Shown one piece after another: positions 44,391 through 54,581 of a stretch of DNA of 64,000 nucleotides. The notes beneath the pieces were generated by a model that searched no databases, was not told the origin of the DNA, and worked only from the letters and a program-made list of their open reading frames with translations. The first letter of the stretch is position 1. Every line of letters starts with the position of its first letter. The translations under genes were made by a program, and so were the position numbers. Location of the stretch: contig NZ_WXEW01000015.1 of the NCBI RefSeq assembly GCF_009901565.1, forward strand, positions 1 through 64,000. The letters run 5' to 3'. The DNA is from Herbidospora solisilvae (GTDB taxonomy: Bacteria > Actinomycetota > Actinomycetes > Streptosporangiales > Streptosporangiaceae).

Positions 44391-45614
44391 GTGACCACCG
44401 ACCCGTGGGGCCGGGTAGACGACGACGGCACCGTCTACGTGCGTACGGCTGAGGGAGAACGGGCCGTCGGGTCCTGGCAGGCCGGGGAACCGGAAGAGGC
44501 GCTGGCCTACTTCCACCGCAAGTTCGACGAGCTGGCCGGTCAGGTCCAGCTCCTCGAACAGCGGGTGAAGGGCACCGACCTGCCGCCCGCACAGGCGGAG
44601 GCCGGCATCCTGAAGCTGCGCGAGGCGATCACCGGAGCGAACGCGGTCGGTGACCTCGACTCGCTGAACAACCGGCTGCAGGCCCTCTCCGAGATGGTGG
44701 GCAAGCGCCGCGAGGAGGTGAAGGCGGCCCGCGAGGTCGCCCGCGGCCAGGCCAAGGAGATCAAGGAGCGGATCGTCGGCGAGGCCGAGCGCATCGCCGA
44801 GGACGCCACTCACTGGAAGTCCGGCGGCGAGCGGCTGCGTCAGCTCGTCGAGGAGTGGAAGGCCGCCGAGCGGATCGACCGCGCGACCGAGGCGGCGTTG
44901 TGGAAGCGCCTGTCGACGGCCCGCACGGCCTTCGCCAAGCGCCGCAAGGCCTACTTCTCCTCGCTCGACGAACAGCGCGACCAGGTGCGTTCCGCCAAGG
45001 AGCGCATCGTGAGCGAGGCCGAGGAACTGTCGTCCTCGACCGACTGGAACGCCACGGCTGCGGCCTACCGCGAGCTGATGCGCCGCTGGAAGGCGGCCGG
45101 CCGGGCCTCCCGCGAGGCCGAAGACGAGCTCTGGAACCGCTTCAAGAGCGCCCAGGACCAGTTCTTCCAGGCCCGCTCGGCGGTGTTCGCCGAGCGCGAC
45201 GCGTCGTTCGCGGCCAACGCCGACGCCAAGGAGCTGCTGCTGGTCGAGGCGGAGAAGATCCTCCCGGTGACCGACGTCCGCACGGCGCGCAGCCAGCTCC
45301 GGGCCCTGGTCGAGCGGTGGGAGGCCGTCGGCCCGGTGCCGCGCGAGCAGCGCGACCGGCTCGAGGGCGGCCTGCGGAAGATCGACGACGCGGTCCGCAA
45401 GGCCGAGGAGGCGGAGTGGAAGCGCTCCAACCCCGAGGCCCGCGCGCGGGCCCAGGACACGGTCAACCAGCTCCGCCGCTCGATCGAGCAGCTGGAGACC
45501 CGCCTGGCCAAGGCCCAGCCCGGCAGCAAGCAGGCCAAGGAGGCCGAGGAGGGCATCGCCGCCCGCCGCTCCTGGCTCGAAGAGGCCGAGCGCACGCTCG
45601 CCGAGTTCTCCTGA
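44391..45614 (+). CDS. DUF349 repeat protein
   Basis: A 407-residue, almost fully helical protein with three DUF349 repeats. Each has an E-A-E-x-I core and an LVEEWKAAER/LMRRWKAAGR/LVERWEAVGP signature, at about residues 115-185, 190-260 and 265-335, plus a coiled-coil end. The N terminus (TTDPWGRVDDDGTVYVRT) is conserved in actinobacterial members. The role is not known. GTG at 44391 has GGAGG five nt upstream; GTG at 44376 is a second option. It is 57 nt after the isomerase gene and probably shares its transcript. Confidence 0.88.
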   Translation: MTTDPWGRVDDDGTVYVRTAEGERAVGSWQAGEPEEALAYFHRKFDELAGQVQLLEQRVKGTDLPPAQAEAGILKLREAITGANAVGDLDSLNNRLQALSEMVGKRREEVKAAREVARGQAKEIKERIVGEAERIAEDATHWKSGGERLRQLVEEWKAAERIDRATEAALWKRLSTARTAFAKRRKAYFSSLDEQRDQVRSAKERIVSEAEELSSSTDWNATAAAYRELMRRWKAAGRASREAEDELWNRFKSAQDQFFQARSAVFAERDASFAANADAKELLLVEAEKILPVTDVRTARSQLRALVERWEAVGPVPREQRDRLEGGLRKIDDAVRKAEEAEWKRSNPEARARAQDTVNQLRRSIEQLETRLAKAQPGSKQAKEAEEGIAARRSWLEEAERTLAEFS

Positions 45615-45624
45615 GGTGACGCCG

Positions 45625-45655
45625 GCGGCGCCTGACCTGCTGGGTCAGGCGCCGC
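45625..45655 (+). terminator. terminator after DUF349 gene, overlapping rel 3' end
   Basis: A perfect 13-bp stem GCGGCGCCTGACC/GGTCAGGCGCCGC with a 5-nt loop follows the DUF349 stop by 10 nt. Its right arm covers the last codons and stop of the convergent rel gene (rel ends at 45645), so one sequence serves both coding and termination. Confidence 0.7.
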
Positions 45656-47978
45656 TGGTCACCCGGTAGACGTCGTAGACGCCCGGGATGTTGCGCACCG
45701 CCTTGAGCACGTGGCCCAGGTGCTTGGGGTCGCCCATCTCGAAGGTGAACTTGCTGACCGCCACCCGGTCGCGTGAGGTCGTCACCGACGCCGACAGGAT
45801 GTTGACGTGGTGGTCGGACAGCGTCCGGGTCACGTCGGAGAGCAACCGGGGCCGGTCGAGCGCCTCGACCTGGATGGCCACCAGGAACACCGAGTCGTCG
45901 CCGGGCGACCAGGCCACCTCGACGAGCCGCTCGGGCTGCTCCTGGAGCTGACCCACGTTGGCGCAGTCGACCCGGTGCACCGAGACGCCGTGGCCGCGGG
46001 TCACGAAGCCGGTGATGTCGTCGCCCGGGACGGGCGTGCAGCACCGCGACAGCCGCACCCACACGTCGGGGTCGCCCGCCACCATGACACCCGCGTTGGT
46101 GCCGGCCCTGGGACGCCCCTTGAGCTGCGTGGGCAGCGCCGCCTCGGCGATGTCCTCCTCGGCCCCCTCGACCCCTCCCAGGGCCTGTACGAGCTTGTGG
46201 ACGACCGCCTGGGCCGCGATGTGGCCCTCGCCCACCGCCGCGTAGAGCGCCGACACGTCGACGTAGTGCAGATCACGGGCCAGGGCGAGCAGCGCCTCCC
46301 CCGACATGAGCCGCTGGAGCGGCAGGCCCTGCTTGCGCATCGCCCGCCCGATGGCCTCCTTGCCGGCCTCGATCGCGGTCTCGCGGCGCTCCTTGGAGAA
46401 CCACTGGCGGATCTTGTTGCGGGCCCGGCCCGACTTGACGAACTTCAGCCAGTCGCGCGAGGGCCCCGCGTCGGGCGACTTCGAGGTGAAGATCTCGACC
46501 GTGTCGCCGTTGCCCAGGCGCGACTCCAGCGGCACCAGCCGCCCGTTGACCCGGGCCCCGATGCAGCGGTGGCCGACCTCGGTGTGGACAGCGTAGGCGA
46601 AGTCGACCGGGGTCGCGCCGTCGGGCAGCGCGATGACCTGGCCGCGCGGGGTGAAGACGAACACCTCGGAGACCGACAGGTCGAAGCGCAGCGACTCGAG
46701 GAACTCGCCCGGGTCGGAGGTCTCCTTCTGCCAGTCGAGGAGCTGGCGCAGCCACGCCATGTCGTTGACGTCCTTGACCTTGCCGCCCGGGTTGGAGGCG
46801 ACCATCTCCTCCTTGTACTTCCAGTGGGCGGCGACGCCGTATTCGGCGCGGTGGTGCATCGCGCGGGTGCGGATCTGCAGCTCGACCGGCTTGCCCTCGG
46901 GCCCGATGACCGTCGTGTGGAGCGACTGGTACATGTTGAACTTGGGCATCGCTATGTAGTCTTTGAACCGGCCGGGCACCGGGTTCCACCGCGCGTGGAT
47001 CGTTCCGAGCGCGGCGTAGCAGTCGCGCACCGTGTCGACCAGCACCCTGATGCCCACCAGGTCGTAGATGTCGTCGAAGGCGACGCCCTTGGCGATCATC
47101 TTCTGGTAGATCGAGTAGTAGTGCTTCGGGCGGCCCTTCACGGTCGCCCGGATCTTCTGCTCCCGCAGGTCGGAGTGGACGTTCTCGATCACTTCCTGGA
47201 GGAACAGGTCGCGCCGGGGGGCGCGCTCGGAGACCATGCGGGCGATCTCGTCGTAGCGCTTGGGGAAGAGCATGGTGAACGCGAGGTCCTCCAGCTCCCA
47301 CTTGATCGTGTTCATGCCCAGGCGGTGGGCCAGCGGCGCGAAGATCTCCAGCGTCTCGCGCGACTTCTGCTGCCGCTTGTGCTCGGGCATGTAGCGCATG
47401 GTGCGCATGTTGTGGAGCCGGTCGGCCAGCTTGATCACCAGCACGCGGATGTCGCGGCTCATCGCCACGACCATCTTGCGCACCGTCTCGGCCTGCGCGG
47501 CGTCGCCGAACTTGACCTTGTCGAGCTTGGTCACGCCGTCGACGAGCAGGGCGATGTTCTCGCCGAAGTCGGCGCGCAGCTCGTCGAGGCCGTAGGCGGT
47601 GTCCTCCACGGTGTCGTGGAGGAGCGCCGCGCACAGGGTCTCGTCGTCGGTGCCCAGCTCGGCCAGGATGGTCGCCACGGCCAGCGGATGGGTGATGTAG
47701 GGGTCACCGCTCTTCCGCTTCTGGTCGCGGTGGTGGTAGGCCGCCGTCTCGTAGGCACGCTCGATCAGCCGCAGATCGGCCTTGGGGTGAGTGGCCCGGA
47801 CCGTCTTGAACAGGGGCTCGAGGACGGGGTTCATCGCACCCCACTGCCCCCCGAACCGGCCCAGCCTGCGCCGGACGGCCGTCCCCTTCTCCGGGGGCGC
47901 CGCCTCGGCGGGCACGTCGGGAACCGGCGCGCCGGGCGATTCGACGGGCGCGTTGCCCGGGGCCACATCACGGGGCAC
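45645..47978 (-). CDS. rel: bifunctional (p)ppGpp synthetase/hydrolase
   Basis: A Rel/SpoT-homologue (777 residues). The HD hydrolase domain is intact ([29 protein letters not shown]). The synthetase has [32 protein letters not shown] with the RxKD motif typical of bifunctional enzymes, and [20 protein letters not shown] ([24 protein letters not shown]), a zinc-finger-like domain ([14 protein letters not shown]) and a C-terminal ACT domain follow. GTG at 47978 gives a ~45-residue unconserved Pro/Ala-rich head. It is 40 nt after apt, a linkage typical of actinobacteria. Confidence 0.96.
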   Translation of the reverse strand: MPRDVAPGNAPVESPGAPVPDVPAEAAPPEKGTAVRRRLGRFGGQWGAMNPVLEPLFKTVRATHPKADLRLIERAYETAAYHHRDQKRKSGDPYITHPLAVATILAELGTDDETLCAALLHDTVEDTAYGLDELRADFGENIALLVDGVTKLDKVKFGDAAQAETVRKMVVAMSRDIRVLVIKLADRLHNMRTMRYMPEHKRQQKSRETLEIFAPLAHRLGMNTIKWELEDLAFTMLFPKRYDEIARMVSERAPRRDLFLQEVIENVHSDLREQKIRATVKGRPKHYYSIYQKMIAKGVAFDDIYDLVGIRVLVDTVRDCYAALGTIHARWNPVPGRFKDYIAMPKFNMYQSLHTTVIGPEGKPVELQIRTRAMHHRAEYGVAAHWKYKEEMVASNPGGKVKDVNDMAWLRQLLDWQKETSDPGEFLESLRFDLSVSEVFVFTPRGQVIALPDGATPVDFAYAVHTEVGHRCIGARVNGRLVPLESRLGNGDTVEIFTSKSPDAGPSRDWLKFVKSGRARNKIRQWFSKERRETAIEAGKEAIGRAMRKQGLPLQRLMSGEALLALARDLHYVDVSALYAAVGEGHIAAQAVVHKLVQALGGVEGAEEDIAEAALPTQLKGRPRAGTNAGVMVAGDPDVWVRLSRCCTPVPGDDITGFVTRGHGVSVHRVDCANVGQLQEQPERLVEVAWSPGDDSVFLVAIQVEALDRPRLLSDVTRTLSDHHVNILSASVTTSRDRVAVSKFTFEMGDPKHLGHVLKAVRNIPGVYDVYRVTSGA

Positions 47979-48018
47979 TCAGACTCCTCACATTCGAGTC
48001 CAGATCACTCAGTGTAGG

Positions 48019-48525
48019 TCAAACGGTAACCAAAGCTCTGACGTCGAGATCGGGCAGCCTCTCCCTACCGGGGAGGAAGGACAACTCCATCAGGAAGGTC
48101 ACGGCCACCACCTCGGCGCCGGCCCGCCGCACCAGGTCGACCGCCGCGGCAGCCGTGCCGCCGGTCGCCAGGACGTCGTCGACCACCAGGACCCGCTCGC
48201 CCGGGGCGAACGCGTCGGCGTGGACCTCGATCGTCGCGGAGCCGTATTCCAGATCGTAGGACGCCTCAAGCGTCTCGGCGGGCAGTTTGCCCTTCTTGCG
48301 TACCGGCACGAAGCCCGCGCCCCTTCTGAGGGCCACGGGGGCGGCCAGGATGAACCCCCTGGCCTCGATGCCGACCACCTTGTCGAAGGAGTACCCCTCA
48401 GCCAGGTCGTCGACGACCGTGGTGAACGCGGCCGGGTCGGCCAGCAGGGGGGTGATGTCCTTGAACAGGATGCCAGGCTGCGGATAGTCGGGAACGTCCC
48501 TGATCAGCGAGATCCACTCGGTCAC
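48019..48525 (-). CDS. apt: adenine phosphoribosyltransferase
   Basis: Salvages adenine to AMP using PRPP (168 residues). It has the [15 protein letters not shown] family start, [14 protein letters not shown], and the PRPP loop [14 protein letters not shown]. The start is GTG at 48525. It lies between secF and rel on the same strand, with the secF terminator upstream. Confidence 0.95.
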   Translation of the reverse strand: MTEWISLIRDVPDYPQPGILFKDITPLLADPAAFTTVVDDLAEGYSFDKVVGIEARGFILAAPVALRRGAGFVPVRKKGKLPAETLEASYDLEYGSATIEVHADAFAPGERVLVVDDVLATGGTAAAAVDLVRRAGAEVVAVTFLMELSFLPGRERLPDLDVRALVTV

Positions 48526-48545
48526 CTGCCAACACTAATGGCTAC

Positions 48546-48596
48546 TCAAAAGCGAACGCCCCACGGGCTCCCGATCTTCCCGGGTGCCCGCGGGGC
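48546..48596 (-). terminator. yajC-secD-secF terminator
   Basis: An 11-bp stem with one G-T pair (48558-48568 with 48586-48596), an inner CCCG/CGGG stem, and a CTTTTG run at 48546-48551 on the minus strand. It starts 16 nt after the secF stop. Confidence 0.75.
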
Positions 48597-48611
48597 CTCG
48601 TCCAGCGTTTG

Positions 48612-49622
48612 CTACTTCTTCGCGTGCTCTTTCTTCTCCTTGGCGGAGGCCTGCTTGGCCTCGGAGGCCTCACGCTGGGCCACCCGCTTGGCGAGGGCGA
48701 TCCACTGAGGCTCGCGCTCCTTGAGCGACACCAGGATCGGGGTCGCCACACAGAGCGAGGAGTAGGTGCCGACGAGCATGCCGACGAACAGGGCCAGCGA
48801 GAGGTCCTTCAGCACACCCGCGCCGAGCAGCGTGGTTCCGATGAACAGGATCGCCGCGACCGGCAGGATCGCCACCAGCGAGGTGTTGAGCGACCGGATC
48901 AGGGTGTGGCTCAGGGCGTTGTTGGCCGCCTGGGTGTAGGTCATCTTCGCCGACGTCTTCAGCGGCGTCGTGACCTCCTTGATCATGTCGAACACCACGA
49001 CCGCGTCGTAGAGCGAATAACCGAGGATGGTCAGGAAGCCCAGCATGGTCGCCGGGGTGACCTCGAAGCCCGACCAGGAGTAGACGCCCGCCGTGATCAC
49101 GAGGTCGTGGATGAGCGCGACGATCGCCGCCAGCGCCATCCGCCACTCGAACGCCATGCTCAGGTAGAGCATGATCGCGACCATGAAGACGATCAGGCCG
49201 ATCCAGGCCTTGGTGGAGACCTCGCCACCCCACGTCGCACCGATCACCTGGGTGCTCACGTCGTTGGGCTGGAGCTTGTACTCACTGGCGACCGTCTGCT
49301 GGACCTTGGTGACCTCGGGGCCCTCCAGGCTCTCGGTGGTCACCCGCCAGTTGGGCCCGGCCTCCTGCACGATCACCTGGTGGGGACCGGCCGAGCGGAC
49401 CACCTCGCGCACCTGCTCGATGGCCGAGCCGGGAGTGCGGGTGAAGTCGAAGACCGAGCCGCCGGTGAACTCGACGCCCAGGTTGAGCGGCTTGATGAAC
49501 AGACCCGCGATCGAGATGATCAGCAGCGCGATCGACAGGCCGTACCAGAGCTTGCGCTTACCGACGAAGTCGATGTCGATGTCGCCGCGGTAGAGGCGGC
49601 GCGCGAGGCCCGTGGCCATCAC
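48612..49622 (-). CDS. secF: protein translocase subunit SecF
   Basis: A 336-residue RND-fold membrane subunit that with SecD uses the proton gradient to help SecYEG export. It has six predicted membrane helices: the first is YGLSIALLIISIAGLFI and later ones lie in the RND core (GFLTILGYSLYDAVVVFD). The periplasmic LGVEFTGGSVFDF follows helix 1. The C-terminal tail is Lys/Glu-rich (EAKQASAKEKKEHAKK). GTG at 49622 overlaps the secD stop; the next codon is ATG and GGAGG stands just upstream. Confidence 0.96.
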   Translation of the reverse strand: MMATGLARRLYRGDIDIDFVGKRKLWYGLSIALLIISIAGLFIKPLNLGVEFTGGSVFDFTRTPGSAIEQVREVVRSAGPHQVIVQEAGPNWRVTTESLEGPEVTKVQQTVASEYKLQPNDVSTQVIGATWGGEVSTKAWIGLIVFMVAIMLYLSMAFEWRMALAAIVALIHDLVITAGVYSWSGFEVTPATMLGFLTILGYSLYDAVVVFDMIKEVTTPLKTSAKMTYTQAANNALSHTLIRSLNTSLVAILPVAAILFIGTTLLGAGVLKDLSLALFVGMLVGTYSSLCVATPILVSLKEREPQWIALAKRVAQREASEAKQASAKEKKEHAKK

Positions 49623-51412
49623 GCCTCCTGGAGGGTCGAGGTGGACGACGAATCGGTGCGCGCCATGCGCTCGGCGTCGAGTCCGGACAGCGGGTGGCCC
49701 TTGGCGAAGAACTTCATGCGCGCCACCAGCGACATGAGCGGCTTGGTGAAGAGGAACACCACCACGATGTCGATGACCGTCGTCAGGCCCATCGCGAACG
49801 CGAAGCCGGCGACGTCACCCACGGCCAGGAAGTAGAGCACCAGGGCCGCGATGAACATGACCGCGTCGGCTACGAGGATCGTGCGGCGGGCCCGCTTCCA
49901 GGCCACCTCGACGGCCGTGCGCAGGCTGCGCCGGCCCTCCTTCATCTCGTCTCGGATGCGCTCGAAGTAGACGATGAAGGAGTCGGCGGTGATGCCGATC
50001 GAGACCACCAGGCCGATGATGTGCGGCAGCGACAGGCGGAAGCCCGCGTTGGCGCTGAGCACCACCACCGACAGGTAGGTGACGACCGTCGCGACCATGA
50101 GGCTGGCGATGCCGACCAGGCCCAGGCCGCGGTAGTAGAGCAGCAGGTAGAGCATGACGATCACGAGGCCGATGCCGCCCGCGATCAGACCGCCGCGGAG
50201 CTGGTCGGCGCCGAGGGTCGAGGAGACCGACACCGTCGAGCTGACCTTGAACTTCAGCGGCAGCGCGCCGTACTTGAGCTGGTCGGCCAGCTCGGTCGCG
50301 GTCTGCGAGGTGAAGCTGCCGGAGATCTCGGTCTTGCCGCCGGTGATGCGGCCGTTGGAGACCGGGGCCGTGACGACCACGCCGTCGAGCACCGCGCCGA
50401 TCTGGTTGCGCGGCGGCTGGCTGTTGAAGGTCTTGTTGGTCAGCTCGGACCACTTCGTGGCGCCCGCGCTCTTGAAGTCGAGGTTGACGACCCACTCGCC
50501 GGTGTCCTGGCGCACGCCGGCCGAGGCGGTGCTGATCTCCGAACCCTGGACCGCGGCCACGTCGAGGATGTACTTGGCGGTGCCGCTCTCGTCACACGCC
50601 GCGAACTGCTTGTTCGGGTCGTCGAGGACGCCCGCGCCCTTGTTGTTGGCCGTGCACTTGAGGTCTTTGAACTGCTGCAGGACGGCCGGGTCGATGCCCG
50701 ACAGGTCCTGGCCCGCCAGCGGGTCGGCGGCGGCGTTCGGGTCGGCCGAGGGCTGCGTCGTCACGAGCGGCGAGGCGGCCGGGCTGGGCTCGGCGTTCTT
50801 CTTCTTGCCGTTGCCCTGCTGGTTGCCGCCCTGCTGGTTGTTCCCCTGCTGCTGATTGCCCTGGCCCGCCTCGGCGCTCGCACCCGGCGAGGGCGCCTGG
50901 AGGGCCTTGGAGACCGCCCGGCCCGCCGGGCTGGCGGCCGGAGAGGCGGCGGCCGAGGGCGTCACGGCCGGGAGCGTGCCCGACGGGGCCGGCGAGGCCG
51001 CGTCGCTGGGCAGCGCGGCCGGCTGCTCCTGGGCCGGGGCGACGGCGAGCACCTGGCGGAAGCGGAGCTCGGCGGTCGTGGCCACCAGCTTCAACGCCTC
51101 TTCCTGACCCGCGCCCGGGATCTGGATCAGGATGTTGTCACTGGCCCTCGCGACCTGGGCGTCGGAGATGCCCTGCCCGTTGACGCGGTCACGGATGATG
51201 TTGACGGCCCGATCGAGGCTCTCTTGCGAGGGCGCCTTGTTGTCGAGGGTCTCGGGCGAGAGGGTGACTGTCGTGCCGCCCGCGAGGTCGAGACCGAACT
51301 TCGGGATGTACGCGTTCTGCAGGACCACGGCCGCGCCCATGGCGGCGATGATCGCCAGAAGAAGCAGGAGCGTGCGTCCCGGCTTGATCTGGCTGCTGGT
51401 CGGTGGGGCCAC
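49619..51412 (-). CDS. secD: protein translocase subunit SecD
   Basis: SecD, 597 residues. After helix 1 (TLLLLLAIIAAMGAAVVLQ) comes LDLAGGTTVTL, the large P1 domain, and a C-terminal block of five helices with IGITADSFIVYFERIRDEM (D-x5-F region used in proton transfer). P1 has a ~105-residue low-complexity insert (residues ~128-232): Ala/Ser/Pro-rich, then a Gln/Asn/Gly-rich stretch and KKKN. Two Cys (253 and 273) follow the insert. GTG at 51412 is 41 nt after yajC. Confidence 0.96.
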   Translation of the reverse strand: MAPPTSSQIKPGRTLLLLLAIIAAMGAAVVLQNAYIPKFGLDLAGGTTVTLSPETLDNKAPSQESLDRAVNIIRDRVNGQGISDAQVARASDNILIQIPGAGQEEALKLVATTAELRFRQVLAVAPAQEQPAALPSDAASPAPSGTLPAVTPSAAASPAASPAGRAVSKALQAPSPGASAEAGQGNQQQGNNQQGGNQQGNGKKKNAEPSPAASPLVTTQPSADPNAAADPLAGQDLSGIDPAVLQQFKDLKCTANNKGAGVLDDPNKQFAACDESGTAKYILDVAAVQGSEISTASAGVRQDTGEWVVNLDFKSAGATKWSELTNKTFNSQPPRNQIGAVLDGVVVTAPVSNGRITGGKTEISGSFTSQTATELADQLKYGALPLKFKVSSTVSVSSTLGADQLRGGLIAGGIGLVIVMLYLLLYYRGLGLVGIASLMVATVVTYLSVVVLSANAGFRLSLPHIIGLVVSIGITADSFIVYFERIRDEMKEGRRSLRTAVEVAWKRARRTILVADAVMFIAALVLYFLAVGDVAGFAFAMGLTTVIDIVVVFLFTKPLMSLVARMKFFAKGHPLSGLDAERMARTDSSSTSTLQEA

Positions 51413-51453
51413 TGGTGGTCAGTCTTTCGTCAAGGGGTCTTCAATGAGGGTAC

Positions 51454-51816
51454 TCAGGACTTGCGGGTGCTGGAGTCTCCAGTCTCCGGGCTTTCCGCGA
51501 CGTTGTCGCCGTCGGATTTCTCGTCGGTCTCGGTCGAGTCGGTGGCGTCGCCGGGCTCCTCGGTGAGGACGCGGCCGATGGCCGCCTTGACCCAGCGGGT
51601 CTCGATGCCGGGCGCCACCTCGAGGATGACGTCGTCGTCGGCGAAGCCCACCACGGTGCCGAACAGACCCGTCGTGGTCATCACGCGGGAACCCACACTG
51701 AGCGAGTTCTGCATCGCGACCTGCTCCTGCTGCCGCTTCCGCTGGGGGCGGATCAGCAGGAAGTAGAAGACCACGAAGAGCAGGACGATCGGGAGTAGCT
51801 GCGCAAGCCCTTCCAC
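51454..51816 (-). CDS. yajC: preprotein translocase subunit YajC
   Basis: A 120-residue single-pass protein that joins SecDF. The membrane helix is LLPIVLLFVVFYFLLIRP, followed by QRKRQQEQ and the conserved SLSVGSRVMTTTGLFGTVVGF segment, then an acidic Ser/Thr-rich tail. GTG at 51816 has AAGGAGA upstream. The longer frame to 51903 lacks similarity and is not used. Confidence 0.93.
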   Translation of the reverse strand: MEGLAQLLPIVLLFVVFYFLLIRPQRKRQQEQVAMQNSLSVGSRVMTTTGLFGTVVGFADDDVILEVAPGIETRWVKAAIGRVLTEEPGDATDSTETDEKSDGDNVAESPETGDSSTRKS

Positions 51817-51945
51817 GGGGCTCTCCTTCGTTGAAGAGATGACCGGCCATTCGCCGGAGGTCACACGAGGTTTTGACGCCGGTCCGGGCCACACGCTCGG
51901 CACGTCACCTTACATAGCGAGCCTAGCCACCCAGCCAAGCCACGC

Positions 51946-51975
51946 AGTGTAGGCGAGCTGTCAGAACCCCGGCAA
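51946..51975 (-). promoter_or_regulatory. yajC-secDF promoter
   Basis: TTGCCG (51970-51975), an 18-nt spacer and TACACT (51946-51951) on the minus strand form a plausible housekeeping promoter ~130 nt before yajC. The rest of the 242-nt gap between yajC and ruvB shows no clear gene or strong terminator. Confidence 0.5.
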
Positions 51976-52058
51976 CGAGGCCACGATCCGCCGCGCGGGA
52001 AAGTTCCGTTTTCACGCCTATTGCAACCATTCCGTGATCCCCAAGGTCCTTTCCGGCA

Positions 52059-53249
52059 TCACTGTGGGTTATCAGGGGGGTCGTCGAAGGCGACGCCGGC
52101 CCCGAACGCGTCGGGCGGCGGGACCAGCCCCAGATGAACCCAGGCGGCGGCCGTGGCGACGCGCCCGCGCGGGGTCCGGGCGAGCAGCCCCTGCCGGACC
52201 AGGAACGGCTCGGCCACCACCTCGACGGTCTCGGGCTCCTCGCCGACGGCTACGGCCAGTGTCGACAACCCGACGGGCCCGCCGCCGAACTTGCGCAGCA
52301 GCGCGCCCAGGACCGCCCGGTCGAGCCGGTCGAGGCCCTCGGCGTCGACTTCGTAAAGATTCAGCGCGGCCGCGGCGATCTCCCGGGTGATCAGCCCGTC
52401 GGCGCGCACCTCGGCGAAGTCGCGGACCCGCCGCAGCAGCCGGTTGGCGATGCGGGGGGTGCCCCGGGAGCGGCCGGCGATCTCGGCGGCCCCCTCTTCC
52501 GGCAGGTGGACGCCGAGCAGGCGGGCCGACCGGTGGAGCACGGTCTCGAGTTCGCCCTGGTCGTAGAACTCCATGTGGGCGGTGAAGCCGAAGCGGTCGC
52601 GCAGCGGGGCCGGCAGCAGGCCCGCGCGGGTGGTGGCCCCGACGAGGGTGAACGGGGCGACCTCCAGCGGGATCGCGGTCGCGCCGGGCCCCTTGCCGAC
52701 GACGATGTCGACCCGGAAGTCCTCCATCGCCAGGTAGAGCATCTCTTCGGCGGGCCGCGCCATGCGGTGGATCTCATCGATGAAGAGCACTTCGCCGTCG
52801 GTCAGCGTCGACAGGATCGCGGCCAGGTCGCCGGCCCGCTCCAGCGCCGGCCCCGAGGTCACCCGCAGCGGGGCCCCCAGCTCGGCGGCGATGATCATGG
52901 CGAGGGTGGTCTTCCCGAGGCCGGGCGGTCCGCTCATCAGCACGTGGTCGGGCGGCCGGTTGCGCCGCAGCGCCCCTTCGAGCACGAGGGAGAGCTGCTC
53001 CCTGACCCGGGGCTGCCCGATGAACTCGGCCAGCCGCTTGGGCCGCAACGCCGCCTCGATCAGCCGCTCGTCGCCCTGGACGTCGGCGGAGACCAGCTCC
53101 CGCTCGAAGGAGCCGGCGATCTCGACCTCGTAGGACCCGTCGCCGGACCCGTGGATCGACCCTTCGCGGAATCCGCCCGGCGAGCCGGGCGACAGGTCGG
53201 CACGGCCGCGCGAGGGCTCGGCCGGGCTGCCCGGCGGTGAATCTTTCAT
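52059..53249 (-). CDS. ruvB: Holliday junction branch-migration ATPase RuvB
   Basis: The AAA+ motor of RuvAB (396 residues). Walker A is [11 protein letters not shown], Walker B is LFIDEIHRM, sensor 1 is [19 protein letters not shown], and a C-terminal winged helix follows (GFTA...[13 protein letters not shown]). An unusual ~50-residue Gly/Ser/Pro-rich head precedes the normal start of homology at [12 protein letters not shown]. No ATG, GTG or TTG in frame would remove it, and ATG at 53249 overlaps the ruvA stop as ATGA. Confidence 0.96.
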   Translation of the reverse strand: MKDSPPGSPAEPSRGRADLSPGSPGGFREGSIHGSGDGSYEVEIAGSFERELVSADVQGDERLIEAALRPKRLAEFIGQPRVREQLSLVLEGALRRNRPPDHVLMSGPPGLGKTTLAMIIAAELGAPLRVTSGPALERAGDLAAILSTLTDGEVLFIDEIHRMARPAEEMLYLAMEDFRVDIVVGKGPGATAIPLEVAPFTLVGATTRAGLLPAPLRDRFGFTAHMEFYDQGELETVLHRSARLLGVHLPEEGAAEIAGRSRGTPRIANRLLRRVRDFAEVRADGLITREIAAAALNLYEVDAEGLDRLDRAVLGALLRKFGGGPVGLSTLAVAVGEEPETVEVVAEPFLVRQGLLARTPRGRVATAAAWVHLGLVPPPDAFGAGVAFDDPPDNPQ

Positions 53250-53866
53250 CGCACGCTCAGCGCCCGCAGGGCGGCCTTCAGCAGCGGCGCGATCTGGGGC
53301 TGGCGCCCGGCGGCCAGCTCGGCCTCGGCCTCAGGGGTGACGACGGCGAGGGCCTCGTCGGCGTCGCGCGCGGAGTAGCCGAGCCCGACGAGACCGGAAT
53401 GCACCTGTTCACGCCACAGGGCCTCGCGGGCGGGCCCGTTGATCGCGGCGTTGACGACCTCTTCGGGGGTGCCCAGCTTGCCCTTGAGCTCGAGCACGAG
53501 GCGCTGCGCGCCCTTCTGGCCGATCCCCGGCACCATCTGGAGGGCTTTGAGATCACCGGAGGCGACCGCGATGCGCAGCGCGTTGGGCGAGTGGACGGCG
53601 AGCATCGCCAGCGCGAGCCGGGGCCCGATGCCGCTGGCGGTCTGCAACATCTCGAACACCACCCGCTCGTCGTCGGAGGCGAACCCGTAGAGGGTCAGCG
53701 ACTCCTCGCGGACGACCAGCGAGGTCGACAAGCGGCCGTTCTCCCCCACCCGCAGCAGGCCCAGCGTGCCGGGCGTGCAGTGGACGAGGACGCCCACCCC
53801 CCCGACCTCGACCACGGCGGCGTCGGGGGCGATGGCGGTGACCAGACCGGACACCGAGGCGATCAT
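53246..53866 (-). CDS. ruvA: Holliday junction DNA helicase subunit RuvA
   Basis: RuvA (206 residues) binds four-way junctions. It begins [25 protein letters not shown] (OB fold), has two helix-hairpin-helix motifs ([34 protein letters not shown]) and a C-terminal RuvB-binding domain. ATG at 53866 is chosen; a frame to 53944 adds a Pro/Arg-rich head without similarity. The 166-nt gap to ruvC holds no gene. Confidence 0.95.
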   Translation of the reverse strand: MIASVSGLVTAIAPDAAVVEVGGVGVLVHCTPGTLGLLRVGENGRLSTSLVVREESLTLYGFASDDERVVFEMLQTASGIGPRLALAMLAVHSPNALRIAVASGDLKALQMVPGIGQKGAQRLVLELKGKLGTPEEVVNAAINGPAREALWREQVHSGLVGLGYSARDADEALAVVTPEAEAELAAGRQPQIAPLLKAALRALSVR

Positions 53867-54032
53867 CAGGCGCTCCCGGGATTGCGGACGAGGACCGGAG
53901 GGACGTCCCGGCCCGAACGGACGGACGATCGGAACGGGGGGCACGCTCCACGAACGCCGACCGCCCCGGCCACCTCGGGCGCCTCGGGCGCCTCGCGACC
54001 CCCGTCGCAGGCGATCACCGGCGGGCGCGGTC

Positions 54033-54563
54033 TCACCGCGGGCTCCGGCCGGATCGGGCCGTCGCCACGGCGCTCGCCAGGCGGTTCTGCACTCCCCCGC
54101 GCCACACGTGGCAGATGGCCAGCGCCAGGGCGTCGGCGGCGTCGGCGGGCTTGGGCATGGCGTCGAGGCGGAGGATGCGGGTGACCATGGTGCCGACCTG
54201 CTTCTTGTCGGCGGTGCCGCTGCCGGTGACCGCCGCCTTGACCTCGGAGGGCGTGTGGAGCGCCACGGGCAGCCCGCGGCGGGACGCGCACAGGATGGCC
54301 ACGGCGGCCGACTGGGCGGTGCCCATGACGGTCCGGACGTTGTGCTGCGCGAACACCCGCTCGACGGCCACCGCGTCGGGCGTGGTCTCGTCGAGCCACT
54401 TCTCGAGGCCGCGCTCGACGGCCACCAGGCGGGCGCCGATCTCGTCGTCGGCCGGGGTGCGGATCACGCCGACGGCCACCAGACGGGCGGGCGATCCGGG
54501 GCGGCCCTCGACGACGCCGACGCCGCAGCGGGTGAGCCCGGGGTCGACACCCAGCACGCGCAC
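54033..54563 (-). CDS. ruvC: Holliday junction resolvase RuvC
   Basis: The endonuclease that resolves junctions (176 residues). Acidic active-site residues are visible: Asp in [12 protein letters not shown], Glu in VERVFAQHN, and two Asp in [18 protein letters not shown] at 54563 has GGAAGGGGG upstream. It is the first gene of ruvCAB and sits directly under a LexA box. Confidence 0.95.
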   Translation of the reverse strand: MRVLGVDPGLTRCGVGVVEGRPGSPARLVAVGVIRTPADDEIGARLVAVERGLEKWLDETTPDAVAVERVFAQHNVRTVMGTAQSAAVAILCASRRGLPVALHTPSEVKAAVTGSGTADKKQVGTMVTRILRLDAMPKPADAADALALAICHVWRGGVQNRLASAVATARSGRSPR

Positions 54564-54581
54564 CTGCGGCCCCCTTCCGCT

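Noticed and set aside
45807-48017. 736-codon plus-strand open frame
   Set aside because: Antisense shadow of rel, whose HD, synthetase, TGS and ACT motifs are all present.
49694-51766. 690-codon plus-strand open frame
   Set aside because: Antisense shadow of secD and yajC.
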